NCBI GenBank assembly: GCA_007121465.1
Contig: SKKL01000168.1
Location: forward strand, 1 to 39,731
Source: Acidimicrobiales bacterium
Lineage (GTDB): Bacteria > Actinomycetota > Acidimicrobiia > Acidimicrobiales > SKKL01
Length of the DNA: 39,731 bases
Direction: 5' to 3'
Shown: positions 24,635 through 33,165 of the stretch, piece by piece
Layout: each line of letters begins with the position of its first letter
Numbering within the stretch: position 1 is the stretch's first letter
Made by a program: the position numbers and the translations under genes
Notes under the pieces: generated by a model
Told to the model about the DNA's origin: nothing
Databases searched by the model: none
The model's input: only the letters and a program-made list of their open reading frames with translations

Positions 24635-27600
24635 ATTCTCCGCCCGGGTGTCGGGACAGCCTTGGCGAGGGAGAAACTCGACGAGATCGGACGCCGGCAT
24701 GGGGCGCCCGAGGTAGTAGCCCTGGAGGGAGTCGACCCCGAGCGCGTCGAGCGCTTCTGCGTCCGAGTGGGTCTCGACCCGTTCGGCGAGGACTTCGAGC
24801 CCGAGACGCTTGACGAGGCTCACGATTCCGTCGACCAGGTCGCGCTGCCGACCCTGGCCGGTGACGCCCGAGACGAAGGCTCCGTCGAGCTTCACCACGT
24901 CGAGCGGCAGACTCCCCAGGTGGGTGAGCGACGAGAGGCCCGTCCCGAAATCGTCGAGGGCGACGAGCACGCCGATCGCCCGCAACCCCGCCAGGTTCGC
25001 CCGGGCGAGGGAGATGTCACCCACCACCGCCGTCTCGGTCACCTCGACACCGATGGCCGAGGCATCGAGGCCATGGGCGTCGAGTGCCGCAGTCACCGTC
25101 TCGACGAGGTCGGCGGCCATGAGCTGATCGGCCGCCAGGTTCACCCAGGCGCGCACCCCGGGATGATCCTCGGCCAGCCATCGACGGGCGTCGGCGCAGG
25201 CCTGGTGAACGACCCACGAACCGAGCCGGGGCATCAGCCCGGCATCCTCGGCGATGGGCAAGAACTCGTCGGGGGTGAGCAACCCCCGCTCGGGGTGCTC
25301 CCAACGGATGAGGGCCTCGGCCCCGGCCCAACGCCGTTCGACGAGGGACCACAGCGGCTGGTAGCGCAGACGCAACTGGTCCGAGTCGAGGGCACGGCGC
25401 AGGTCGTGTTCGACCTGGTGGCGGACCAGCGCGGCTTCGCGGATGTCGTCGGTGAAGAGCTCCACCCGCCGACGCCCCCGAGCCTTCGCTTCGTACATGG
25501 CGGCATCGGCATCGCGCAGGACCGACGCGACGGTGCTCTCGGCGGCGGCGAGCACGACCCCCACGCTGGCGGTGATCACCACTTCCTGGTCGTCGACCAG
25601 GACCGGTTCGCCCGTCGCGTCGACCACCCTCGCTCCGAGGGTCACCGCATCGGACTCGCTGCCCATCCGGTGTGACAGGACAGCGAACTCGTCGCCTCCG
25701 AGGCGGGCGACGACATCTCCGGGCCGGACCGAATCGGCGAGTCGCTCGGCAACTGCGCACAGGGTGGTGTCTCCGACGTCGTGGCCCTGGCTGTCGTTGA
25801 GCACCTTGAACCGATCCAGGTCGACGAAGAGCACCGCGGGGTAGGCGCCGCTGCGGTGTCCGTGATCGAGCGCGTCAGCCAGGTGCTCGGAGAACAGGCG
25901 ACGGTTGGCGAGCCCGGTGAGCGCATCGTGGGTTGCCTGATGCAGAAGCGTCGTCTGCAGCTCGTGCTCGGTGGTGACATCGCGGACGACGGCGATGACC
26001 TCCTGGCCCGCACGGGTGACCCGGGCCTCGAACGACGCCGTCTCGGTCCCGCTGGGGACCTGGAAGGCGACGGTCTGACTCGGCTGAGCCTCCTCACCGA
26101 CCAGCGCAGCGTCGATGGTGCCCGCCAGCTCCGGGTACACCTCGGCCAGTGGGCGACCGATGACGGCAGCCGGGGTGGGGGCGCGATAGCGCGTCGCTCG
26201 CTCGGCGACCGTGGCGGGAGTGTCGTGGTCATCCAGATCCGTCGGCGGGCGCCAGTCGAGGACGGTGCCATTGGCGTCGACACGGATCAACAGGTCGGGG
26301 ATCCCCGCCACCAGGGCCCGGAACCGGCGTTCGGATCGGCGCAGCTCGAGTTCGGCGTCGCGCCGGGCGAGCACCTGGCCGATGGAGACGGTGGCCGAAC
26401 CGAGTAGGGCCACCTCGTGGTCACTCCAGTCCCGCGGTCGATCACATGCGTCGAAGCCCACCGAGCCCATGAGGCGTCCCCCGTCGAAGAGGGGCATCAT
26501 GAGCGTGGCCTGGACGCCGGTCGTGGCGTAGCTCTCCCGCTCGGCGGCCCAGTCATCGCCCATGTCGGCGACCGACTCGATGCGGATCGTCTCGCCCCGC
26601 CGGAAGGCGTCGCGAGCGGCAGGCCATTCATGGTCAGGAACCCCGACGGCATAGGGGCGCGCGGCGTCGACCCCGGGTGCACACCACTCGTGGGTCATGT
26701 CGAGGTGGACGCCGTCGGACTGGTAGAGAGTCAGGTACGCCCGGTCGACCGCCACGGCGCGGCCGAGGTCGGCCAGCGCGGCCTCCACCGCGTCGTCGAC
26801 CCGGTCGGCAGGGAGATCGATGAAGCGCTGTGACACCTGGGACACGAGAGCGAGCACCTCGGAGCGGACCCGGATCGCCTCTTCAGCCCGCTTGCGGTCG
26901 GTGATGTCGATTCCGACTGCCTGGATCTCGACGACCTGGTCGCCTTCGACCACCGCCGACGTGGTCCACTGTTGCCACCGCTGGTTGCCGTTGGGATCGA
27001 TGAGGAAGCCCTCGTCGGTGATGGTCGGACGTTCGGGGGTGAGGGATCCGATGACCTGAGCCGCGGGTGCCCGCCGGGGCTCGGGCAACAGGTCGATCAT
27101 CCGCACGCCGACCAAACCCTCGGGAGAGCCTCCGTAGTAGCGAGCGAAGGCCTCGTTGGCGAAGAGGATCGTGGTGTCGGGGAGGAAGCGACAGACGAGC
27201 TCGGCCTGGTGCTCGACCAGCTCGCGGTAGCGACGCTCGCTCTCGGCCAGCGCGTGGGTGGCGGTCCGCTCGGCGGTCACGTCGCGCAGCGACACGACCA
27301 CCTGGTCCCCCATCGGGATGCCCGAGAGGTGGAGCCGGTGGGTCGTGCCCCGCAGGAGGTGGACCTCGACCTCTCGAGCGATCGGCTGCTGGCTCTCCAC
27401 GACGTCGACGAGGAGCTGGTAGCGGCCGTCGCCGAGGGTGGTGGGAAGGTCCTCGCGGAGTCGACGCCCGAGCCAGCTCCCGGTGCCCGCCGGGAACATC
27501 GTCTCCATCATCCGATTCATGAACACCATCTCGAAGTCGGCGATGCCACCACAGTCGTCACGGATGGCGCGATGCACGATGATTCCGTCGCTCGCCGCGT

Positions 27601-27670
27601 CGACGACGCGACGAAGGAAGTCGGCGTCATGCACCGGATCGTGATCAGGGGCCGGGTGGGCCTCGGACAT
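24626..27670 (-). CDS. PAS-PAS-GAF-PAS-GGDEF-EAL cyclic di-GMP signalling protein
   Basis: A 1014-aa cytosolic regulator. Domains in order: PAS at about 15-125 (ending VVSLRDVTAERTATHAL), PAS at 135-255 (ESERRYRELVEHQAELV to IDITDRKRAEE), GAF at 265-420 (ending WSDHEVALLGSATVSIGQVL) and PAS at 430-560. A GGDEF domain has the motif intact at 658-662, and an EAL domain has EAL at 785-787, LDDFGTGLSSL, VVKLDGAFV and LQGYYLGRP. Substitutions such as AERVET for AEGVET keep the acidic residue. ATG 27670 is chosen for its GGAG 6 bases upstream; a start 14 codons earlier lacks one. It follows dnaE2 by 101 bases and converges on the 96-aa gene. Confidence 0.93.
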   Translation of the reverse strand: MSEAHPAPDHDPVHDADFLRRVVDAASDGIIVHRAIRDDCGGIADFEMVFMNRMMETMFPAGTGSWLGRRLREDLPTTLGDGRYQLLVDVVESQQPIAREVEVHLLRGTTHRLHLSGIPMGDQVVVSLRDVTAERTATHALAESERRYRELVEHQAELVCRFLPDTTILFANEAFARYYGGSPEGLVGVRMIDLLPEPRRAPAAQVIGSLTPERPTITDEGFLIDPNGNQRWQQWTTSAVVEGDQVVEIQAVGIDITDRKRAEEAIRVRSEVLALVSQVSQRFIDLPADRVDDAVEAALADLGRAVAVDRAYLTLYQSDGVHLDMTHEWCAPGVDAARPYAVGVPDHEWPAARDAFRRGETIRIESVADMGDDWAAERESYATTGVQATLMMPLFDGGRLMGSVGFDACDRPRDWSDHEVALLGSATVSIGQVLARRDAELELRRSERRFRALVAGIPDLLIRVDANGTVLDWRPPTDLDDHDTPATVAERATRYRAPTPAAVIGRPLAEVYPELAGTIDAALVGEEAQPSQTVAFQVPSGTETASFEARVTRAGQEVIAVVRDVTTEHELQTTLLHQATHDALTGLANRRLFSEHLADALDHGHRSGAYPAVLFVDLDRFKVLNDSQGHDVGDTTLCAVAERLADSVRPGDVVARLGGDEFAVLSHRMGSESDAVTLGARVVDATGEPVLVDDQEVVITASVGVVLAAAESTVASVLRDADAAMYEAKARGRRRVELFTDDIREAALVRHQVEHDLRRALDSDQLRLRYQPLWSLVERRWAGAEALIRWEHPERGLLTPDEFLPIAEDAGLMPRLGSWVVHQACADARRWLAEDHPGVRAWVNLAADQLMAADLVETVTAALDAHGLDASAIGVEVTETAVVGDISLARANLAGLRAIGVLVALDDFGTGLSSLTHLGSLPLDVVKLDGAFVSGVTGQGRQRDLVDGIVSLVKRLGLEVLAERVETHSDAEALDALGVDSLQGYYLGRPMPASDLVEFLPRQGCPDTRAENSA

Positions 27671-27748
27671 GGCTGCTCCACGGCATCGTGGGTGTGACCT
27701 CATAGTCGGCATCGGACCGTCGCCGATGAGTCGATCCGGATGACCACG

Positions 27749-27754
27749 AGACTA
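27749..27754 (-). promoter_or_regulatory. Possible -10 element of the second GGDEF-EAL gene
   Basis: TAGTCT on the minus strand just after the dnaE2 stop, giving a leader of about 70 bases. The palindrome GGTGACCGATGTCACC (27761-27776) sits directly upstream and could be an operator or a short terminator for dnaE2. Confidence 0.3.
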
Positions 27755-27771
27755 CCGCTGGGTGACCGATG

Positions 27772-30700
27772 TCACCGGAAATCGCGGGAGCGCGACCCCA
27801 TCGTGGTGAGCGGGAGCGGCTCGATCCGCTCGGCGATGACGTTGACCACTCCACCGTCACCCCGCTCGAGACGACCCCGGACCTCCAGCGCCGCCGAGGA
27901 GCGGGCCACCCCCCGGTGACGGGACCAGCAGCCGGCCGACACCACCACGTTGACCAGGCCGGTCTCGTCCTCGAGGTTGACGAAGGTGGTTCCCCCTGCG
28001 GTAGCCGGACGCTGGCGGTGGGTGACCACTCCCCCCACCCGCACCTTCTCGCCGTCGGCCAACCCGACCAACTCGGCGGCGGTGACGATGCCCCGGCGGG
28101 CCAGCTCGGACCGCACGAAACGGGTGGGATGGCCATCGGGGGCCACCCCGGTGGCCCACAGGTCCGCCGAGGCCAACTCCGGTTCGGAGAGACCGGGCAA
28201 CGGTGGCGCCTCGGTTCCGGTGACCATCCCCTCGAGACGGTCCGAGCGGGCATGCGCGACCGCCCCTGCCGCCCACAGGGCACGGCGGCGGTCGAGTCCG
28301 AAGCATCCGAACGCCCCAGCGGTGGCGAGCGCCTCGAGCGCCCGAGTGGGTGGGCGTACTCGGCGGACGAGGTCCTCGGGGGAACGGTAGGGCGCGGCGG
28401 CCACGATCCGTTCGGCCAGATCGACCGACACCCCGCGAACCGCCGACAGACCGAGACGCACCACCGGGCCACCGATACCCCACTGCGACGGCGACGCGCC
28501 CGGCGGTGGCGGATCCCCTGGGGGTCCCTCCAGGACGGCATGCACCCCGGAGTGATGGAGATCCGGGGTGGCGACGGGCACCCCGTGGCGGCGGGCGTCC
28601 TGGACGAGGGAGTGGGGCGAGTAGAACCCCATGGGTTGGGCCCCGAGGAGACCGGCGCAGAAGGCCGCCGGGTGGTATCGCTTCAGCCACGAGCTGGCGT
28701 AGACCAGATAGGCGAAGGAGACCGAGTGACTCTCGGGAAACCCGAAGTTGGCGAACGCCGCCAGCTTGTCGTAGATGGCGTCGGCGACCTGGCCGGTGAT
28801 CCCCCGCTCGGCCATGCCCTCGAAGAGCCGACGCCGCAGCGCCTCCATCCGCTCGGCCGAACGCTTCGACCCCATCGCCTGACGGAGCTGATCGGCCTCG
28901 GCGGGGGTGAAGCCGGCGACGTCGATCGCCATCTGCATGAGTTGTTCCTGGAACAGCGGCACCCCGAGGGTCTTGGCGAGAGAGCGTTCGAGCAAGGGAT
29001 GGAGATAGGTGACCGGCTCGACCCCGTTGCGGCGTCGGATATAGGGGTGGACCGATCCGCCCTGGATGGGCCCGGGCCGGATGAGCGCGACCTCTACCAC
29101 CAGGTCGTAGAACTCCCGGGGCCGTAGCCGGGGCAGGGTGGCCATCTGGGCCCGACTCTCCACCTGGAACACTCCGATCGAGTCGGCCCGGCACAACATG
29201 TCGTAGACCTCCGGGTCCTGGGGCAGAGCGGCCAGGTCGACGTCGATGCCCTGATGGTCCCGGACCAGGTCGATCGTGAGGTGGAGGGCGGTGAGCATGC
29301 CGAGGCCGAGCAGGTCGAACTTCACCAGCCCGACTGCGGCACAGTCGTCTTTGTCCCACTGCAGGACCGATCGCCCCTCCATCCGGGCCCACTCCACCGG
29401 GCAGACCTCGACCACCGGCCGGTCGCAGAGCACCATGCCACCCGAGTGGATGCCAAGGTGACGGGGGGCGTGCTCCACCTGAGCGGCCAGATCGGCCACA
29501 TCGGCGGGGATCGCCGGGCCGGAGGAGTCGGCCGCACCGGCCTGTTCCGTGGACCCCTCAGCGACCGGTCCCCATCGGTCGATGCGCCGGCTCCACGCGT
29601 CCTGTTGGCCAGGCGCGTAGCCGAGGGCACGAGCCATGTCGCGCACCGCCGAACGGGCCCGGTAGGTGATGACGTTGGCCACCTGGGCGGCGTGTCGACG
29701 GCCATGCCGGTCATAGACGTACTGGATGACCTCCTCCCGCCGGTCGCTCTCGATGTCGATGTCGATGTCGGGCGGGCCGTCGCGCTCGGGGGACAGGAAT
29801 CGCTCGAACAACAACCCGAGGGCCACCGCGTCGGCGTTGGTGATGCCGAGGGCGTAGCAGACCGCGGAGTTGGCCGCCGACCCCCGGCCCTGGCACAAGA
29901 TGTCCTGGTCACCGCAGAAACGGACCAGGTCCCAGACCACGAGGAAGTAGCCGGCGAAGCCGAGCTGGTCGATGACGGTCAGCTCGTGGTCGATCTGGGC
30001 CCACGCCCCGGGGACCCGCTCGTCGCGGCGAGACCCGTAACGGGACGTGGCTCCCTCCTCGGTGAGCCGCCGGAGCCAGGCCATCTCGTCGAGCCCGTCA
30101 GGGCAGGGAAAGGGAGGAAGGCGGGGGGCGACCAGAGCCAGGTCGAACGCACAGGCCCGGCCGAGCTCGGCTGCTCGTTCCACCACCCCGGGATAGCGGG
30201 CGAACCGCCGGGTCTGCTCCGCCCCTGACCGCAGATGGGCACCCGCCGCCGCGGGAAGCCAGCCGTCGACGGCGTCGAGGGTGGAGCGGGCCCGAACGGC
30301 GGCGAGAGCGGTGGCCAACCGGCGCTGTCGGGGCGTGGCGTAGTGGACGTTGTTGGTCGCCACCGGCTCGACCCCGGCCTCGAGGGCGAGCTGGACCAGT
30401 GCATCGTTGCGAGCCGAGTCGAGCGGGTCGCCGTGATCCCACAGCTCGACCGCGACGTTCTCCCGGCCGAAACGTCCGACGAGCTCTGCCAACTCGCGAC
30501 GGGCACCGGCGGGCCCCTCATCGGTCAGGGCCCGCACAACCGCCCCCTTGCGACAGCCGGTGAGCACCGCCCACCGGCCGGGATGGCCGGCCCGCTCGGT
30601 GAGGGTGTCCAGGTCCAGCCGGGGACGGCCCTTCTCCCCCGCCAACTGGGAATCGCTGATGACCGACGCCAGCCGGGCATATCCGGTGGGGTCCCGAGCG

Positions 30701-31137
30701 AGGACGACGAGATGGGTTCCCTCGGGATCGGCGGTGGCGGTGCGAGGACCCCCGTCCAGGGTGAGCTCGGCCCCGAAGACGGTGGGAAGCCCATGGGTCC
30801 GGGCGGCCTCGGCGAAGCGCACGATGCCGTAGAAGCCGTCGTGGTCGGTGAGGGCGAGAGCGTCGAGTCCGAGCCGGACCGCTTCCTCCACCAGGGCTTC
30901 GGGGTGAGACGCCCCGTCGAGGAAGCTGAAGTTGGAGTGGCAGTGCAGCTCGGCGTAGGCGATCGTCGCCCGCTCGTCGCGGCGATCGACCGGTTCGGCC
31001 GGTCGGTAGGGTTCGCGCCGGCGGGACCAGGCCGGGCTGTCGGAGCCATCGCCCGGGAACGGGTGGTCGCCCCGCGAGGAACCGGACAAGCGCTGTTCGA
31101 GAGTCGACCACGGCACCGGCGGGTTGCGCCATCCCAT
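27772..31137 (-). CDS. dnaE2: Error-prone DNA polymerase III alpha-type subunit
   Basis: A 1121-aa C-family polymerase, the damage-inducible mutagenic polymerase of actinobacteria. MGWRNPPVPWSTLEQRLSG at the N-terminus is typical of DnaE2. The PHP domain begins AELHCHSNFSFLDGASHP with ALTDHDGFYG. The polymerase core has GRGSAANSAVCYALGIT and the catalytic PDIDIDIESDRREEVIQYV near residue 455. GVPLFQEQLMQMAIDVAGF and GFPESHSVSFAYLVYASSW follow. The C-terminal OB domain ends near NVIAERIEPL. ATG 31137 is chosen over a start 18 codons upstream because homology begins there and TACCGT lies 6 bases upstream. A LexA box adjoins that element. Its usual partners imuA'/imuB are not in this window. Confidence 0.95.
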   Translation of the reverse strand: MGWRNPPVPWSTLEQRLSGSSRGDHPFPGDGSDSPAWSRRREPYRPAEPVDRRDERATIAYAELHCHSNFSFLDGASHPEALVEEAVRLGLDALALTDHDGFYGIVRFAEAARTHGLPTVFGAELTLDGGPRTATADPEGTHLVVLARDPTGYARLASVISDSQLAGEKGRPRLDLDTLTERAGHPGRWAVLTGCRKGAVVRALTDEGPAGARRELAELVGRFGRENVAVELWDHGDPLDSARNDALVQLALEAGVEPVATNNVHYATPRQRRLATALAAVRARSTLDAVDGWLPAAAGAHLRSGAEQTRRFARYPGVVERAAELGRACAFDLALVAPRLPPFPCPDGLDEMAWLRRLTEEGATSRYGSRRDERVPGAWAQIDHELTVIDQLGFAGYFLVVWDLVRFCGDQDILCQGRGSAANSAVCYALGITNADAVALGLLFERFLSPERDGPPDIDIDIESDRREEVIQYVYDRHGRRHAAQVANVITYRARSAVRDMARALGYAPGQQDAWSRRIDRWGPVAEGSTEQAGAADSSGPAIPADVADLAAQVEHAPRHLGIHSGGMVLCDRPVVEVCPVEWARMEGRSVLQWDKDDCAAVGLVKFDLLGLGMLTALHLTIDLVRDHQGIDVDLAALPQDPEVYDMLCRADSIGVFQVESRAQMATLPRLRPREFYDLVVEVALIRPGPIQGGSVHPYIRRRNGVEPVTYLHPLLERSLAKTLGVPLFQEQLMQMAIDVAGFTPAEADQLRQAMGSKRSAERMEALRRRLFEGMAERGITGQVADAIYDKLAAFANFGFPESHSVSFAYLVYASSWLKRYHPAAFCAGLLGAQPMGFYSPHSLVQDARRHGVPVATPDLHHSGVHAVLEGPPGDPPPPGASPSQWGIGGPVVRLGLSAVRGVSVDLAERIVAAAPYRSPEDLVRRVRPPTRALEALATAGAFGCFGLDRRRALWAAGAVAHARSDRLEGMVTGTEAPPLPGLSEPELASADLWATGVAPDGHPTRFVRSELARRGIVTAAELVGLADGEKVRVGGVVTHRQRPATAGGTTFVNLEDETGLVNVVVSAGCWSRHRGVARSSAALEVRGRLERGDGGVVNVIAERIEPLPLTTMGSRSRDFR

Positions 31138-31143
31138 GATCCG

Positions 31144-31149
31144 ACGGTA
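31144..31149 (-). promoter_or_regulatory. -10 element of dnaE2
   Basis: On the minus strand TACCGT, 6 bases, then ATG 31137, a leaderless arrangement directly next to the LexA box. Confidence 0.6.
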
Positions 31150-31165
31150 TCGAACATCTGTTCGA
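31150..31165. promoter_or_regulatory. LexA (SOS) box
   Basis: TCGAACATCTGTTCGA is a perfect match to the actinobacterial LexA operator CGAAC-N4-GTTCG. It sits between the expected -35 and -10 of dnaE2, so LexA would block the promoter until DNA damage. Confidence 0.92.
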
Positions 31166-31200
31166 GACACCAATGCCCCGCCGCCTCCCATGGACGCGAC

Positions 31201-31230
31201 GGGGCCCGGCCACCTGAGTGGCCGGGCCCC
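31201..31230 (-). terminator. Strong hairpin terminator after the polyester hydrolase
   Basis: A perfect 13-bp stem (GGGGCCCGGCCAC at 31201-31213, GTGGCCGGGCCCC at 31218-31230) with a 4-base loop, 38 bases beyond the hydrolase stop. It isolates the hydrolase gene from dnaE2. Confidence 0.8.
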
Positions 31231-31268
31231 GGACGTGCTCTCGCCAGCAGGGGCGAGTCAGAGCGGGG

Positions 31269-32399
31269 TCAGCAGGAGCTCACCTCGGTCCAGGCGTTGT
31301 CTCCGATCTGCTGCAGTGAGCTGAACGAGAAGTAGCTGTTGCTCCCCAGACGGTCACCGGAGCCACGGGCATAGGCGATGCCCCAGATCGAGACGGCCCG
31401 ATCGTTGTTCACGTGGCTGGCGTTGCTCGACCGGATGCACGCCATCCCGTCGTCATCACCATTTCCGTCGTCACCGTTTCCGTCGTCGCCACCGTTTCCG
31501 ACGTCGGCCCAGCCGGTGTTGCAGTTGTCCCGGACATCACTCCAGGTCGATCCCCACCCACCGGCGGTCGGCCGGTCGTCTCCACAGAGGAAGCCGGCGT
31601 AGCGGGTGTCGTTGTCGACGAAGAGCTTCAGCCAGGACACCGACAGCTGCTGGTAGTCGGCGTTGGTGCTGTTCGGGGTGAAATGCGACGCCCCACGCAG
31701 CTCGGCGTACATCTTCGGCGTCGAGTCCGGAAGCCCGTTGTAGAACGGGATCGAGTGCGAGCTCATCGAAGCGACCGAGTCGTTCTCGGCTCCGAGGATC
31801 AGCTGCGGAACGGTGTTCGACGACCAGGTCTTGGTGGTGTGCCAGGCGGTGAAGGGGATCGACGCCTCGAGCGAGGGGCGGGAGTTCGAGGCCCTGAGGG
31901 CACCGCCGCCACCCATCGAGTGGCCGGCCACCGCCATGCGGCTCGAGTCGAGTCGGTTGCGCACCGCGGCGGGGGGCGAGCTCGACGACAGCCAGTCAGC
32001 TGCGGCCAGGAGCTGGGTGCCCCGGCTGTTGGGCTGGTCGTAGCGGCTGTTGGTGTCGATCACCAGAACGACGAACCCATGGCTGGCCATCCGACGCCCG
32101 AACCACGCCATGCTCGAGGAGCTGGCGGTGTAGCCGGGTGAGACCACGACGCCGCCGAAGGTTTCGCTGGTGCCGGTCGGGTAGTAGACGGTGCCGCCTC
32201 CGAACCCACTCACCCACGAGGACACGCTGCTCGTGGAGTACGCGTACGGACCCGTCGTGCGGATCGACGAGACCGACGGATCGGGGCCTCGCTCATAGGG
32301 GTTGGACTGGGCCTCGGCTGCGGGGGCGAAAAACAGCGTCGCCGCCAACAGCGTGAGAGTCACGAGAAGCGCCGAGCGCTTCCGGTGCTGTGTGGTCAT
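31269..32399 (-). CDS. Secreted cutinase/PET-hydrolase-like polyester hydrolase with C-terminal binding-type module
   Basis: A 376-aa exported enzyme. Residues 1-30 are a signal peptide with AAEA cleavage. The mature start [12 protein letters not shown] and the [19 protein letters not shown] strand closely resemble bacterial cutinases such as LCC and Thermobifida cutinases, which hydrolyse cutin, aliphatic polyesters and PET. The triad is Ser161 (GHSMGGGG), Asp207 (GAENDSV) and His239 (GASHFTPN). Subsite residues Tyr90, Met162, Trp186 and His187 are present. Cys272/Cys293 match the conserved C-terminal disulfide. After a Gly/Asn/Asp linker (301-318) comes a 56-residue Cys-bounded module (321-376) resembling the substrate-binding domain of PHB depolymerases, an unusual addition. 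AAGGGG precedes ATG 32399. Own promoter and terminator; substrate unproven. Confidence 0.93.
   Translation of the reverse strand: MTTQHRKRSALLVTLTLLAATLFFAPAAEAQSNPYERGPDPSVSSIRTTGPYAYSTSSVSSWVSGFGGGTVYYPTGTSETFGGVVVSPGYTASSSSMAWFGRRMASHGFVVLVIDTNSRYDQPNSRGTQLLAAADWLSSSSPPAAVRNRLDSSRMAVAGHSMGGGGALRASNSRPSLEASIPFTAWHTTKTWSSNTVPQLILGAENDSVASMSSHSIPFYNGLPDSTPKMYAELRGASHFTPNSTNADYQQLSVSWLKLFVDNDTRYAGFLCGDDRPTAGGWGSTWSDVRDNCNTGWADVGNGGDDGNGDDGNGDDDGMACIRSSNASHVNNDRAVSIWGIAYARGSGDRLGSNSYFSFSSLQQIGDNAWTEVSSC
31446..31499 (-). repeat. Gly/Asn/Asp linker repeat in the polyester hydrolase
   Basis: Three imperfect 15-18 base units encoding GNG(G)DD(D). It uses GGA and GGT codons that are rare elsewhere in this GC-rich window, which points to origin by local repeat expansion. 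Confidence 0.8.
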
Positions 32400-32430
32400 C
32401 GGTGAAATCCCCTTCACTGGACTGGGTCGT

Positions 32431-32459
32431 GCGCCCGAAGGCGCCCGGGACGATCCCGG
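32431..32459 (-). promoter_or_regulatory. Tandem hairpins in the long leader of the polyester hydrolase mRNA
   Basis: On the transcript a 6-bp stem (32445-32459) is followed by a 5-bp stem capped by a UUCG tetraloop (32431-32444), 32 bases before the start codon. I do not recognise a known riboswitch class. Confidence 0.4.
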
Positions 32460-32580
32460 TGCGAGGCGCGACGAATCAGCCCGTCCTGGAGCCCGCGACA
32501 CGGACCCGCGGGGAGCTGCCCCGAAGCCTCCTCTCGCCGCGACTCTCGGTGTCACAGACACAGAGAGCGGGCGTGACGCC

Positions 32581-32609
32581 ACAGTAACATGACCTCGGTC
32601 ACATGACAA
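32581..32609 (-). promoter_or_regulatory. Sigma70-type promoter of the polyester hydrolase with palindrome in the spacer
   Basis: On the minus strand TTGTCA (32609-32604), exactly 17 bases, then TACTGT (32586-32581). The spacer holds the perfect palindrome arms TGACC-GA-GGTCA (32590-32601), a likely repressor operator. The transcript start would be near 32574, leaving a leader of about 175 bases. The rest of 32400-32688 holds no gene. Confidence 0.65.
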
Positions 32610-32633
32610 GGGTTCCGTCATCAATGAGCGCTA

Positions 32634-32651
32634 CTGACGTATAAGTGTCAG
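32634..32651. other. Inverted repeat upstream of the hydrolase promoter
   Basis: CTGAC-N8-GTCAG lies about 25 bases upstream of the -35 element and 38 bases downstream of the cheX stop. It shares the TGAC half-site with the operator-like palindrome in the promoter spacer, so one regulator could bind both. Confidence 0.35.
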
Positions 32652-32688
32652 CAAGAGGCGGGGATCGCCCCCATGGGCACAGCAGCGA

Positions 32689-33165
32689 TCAGCTGGCGAC
32701 TGCCACCGCCGGGTCGAGCTTGGCCATCACAGTGACCGAGAACCGCTCGTCGCCGGCCGTATAGACCTCCCGGACCGCAACAGCCGCTCCCGGCACGCTG
32801 ATGTCGAGATCCGACCCGACCACCACGGTGGGCAGCGACAGCTGGGCCTCACGCCCCACGACCCCCTTGAGGTTCCCTCCGGCCATGTTGGCGAGCTCGC
32901 CCATGACGTCGTGGATGTCGGACTCGGCCGGCGCCTCGTCGTCGTCGAGGCCGAGCATCACCGATGTGAACGACGCGGCCACGGTCTCGTCGCAGGCCAC
33001 GACCACCGCTCCTTCCCACCCTCCGGTGATCTGGACCGCCGCACAGACCTCACGGTGCGGAGGAGGCGGCGCGGGCGGCGGGGCTGCCACGCTCACCTCC
33101 AGGCCGAGCATCGACTCCCAGATCTCGATGACGATGTCGTGGACGGAACTGGAGTCGATGCTCAT
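32689..33165 (-). CDS. cheX: CheX-like CheY-P phosphatase
   Basis: A 158-aa CheC/CheX-family protein. The catalytic motif of the family, E-x2-N, is present as MGELANMAGG within DIHDVMGELANMAGGNLKG; a following LSLPTVVVG provides the conserved Pro. CheX removes phosphate from CheY-P and resets the chemotaxis signal. An insert of mostly proline (PPPAPPPPHREV) sits near residues 28-39 between the first helix and the first strand, which is unusual. ATG 33165 overlaps the cheR stop (ATGA) and is preceded by AGGGGA. Last gene of the chemotaxis operon. Confidence 0.8.
   Translation of the reverse strand: MSIDSSSVHDIVIEIWESMLGLEVSVAAPPPAPPPPHREVCAAVQITGGWEGAVVVACDETVAASFTSVMLGLDDDEAPAESDIHDVMGELANMAGGNLKGVVGREAQLSLPTVVVGSDLDISVPGAAVAVREVYTAGDERFSVTVMAKLDPAVAVAS

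Noticed and set aside
31446-31499. RTX-type calcium-binding nonapeptides in the hydrolase linker
   Set aside because: The units are five to six residues of GNGDD and lack the GGxGxDxUx pattern; a flexible acidic linker is simpler.
32400-32580. Known riboswitch in the hydrolase leader
   Set aside because: I compared by eye with cyclic-di-GMP, cyclic-di-AMP and cobalamin consensus elements and found no match; only generic hairpins remain.
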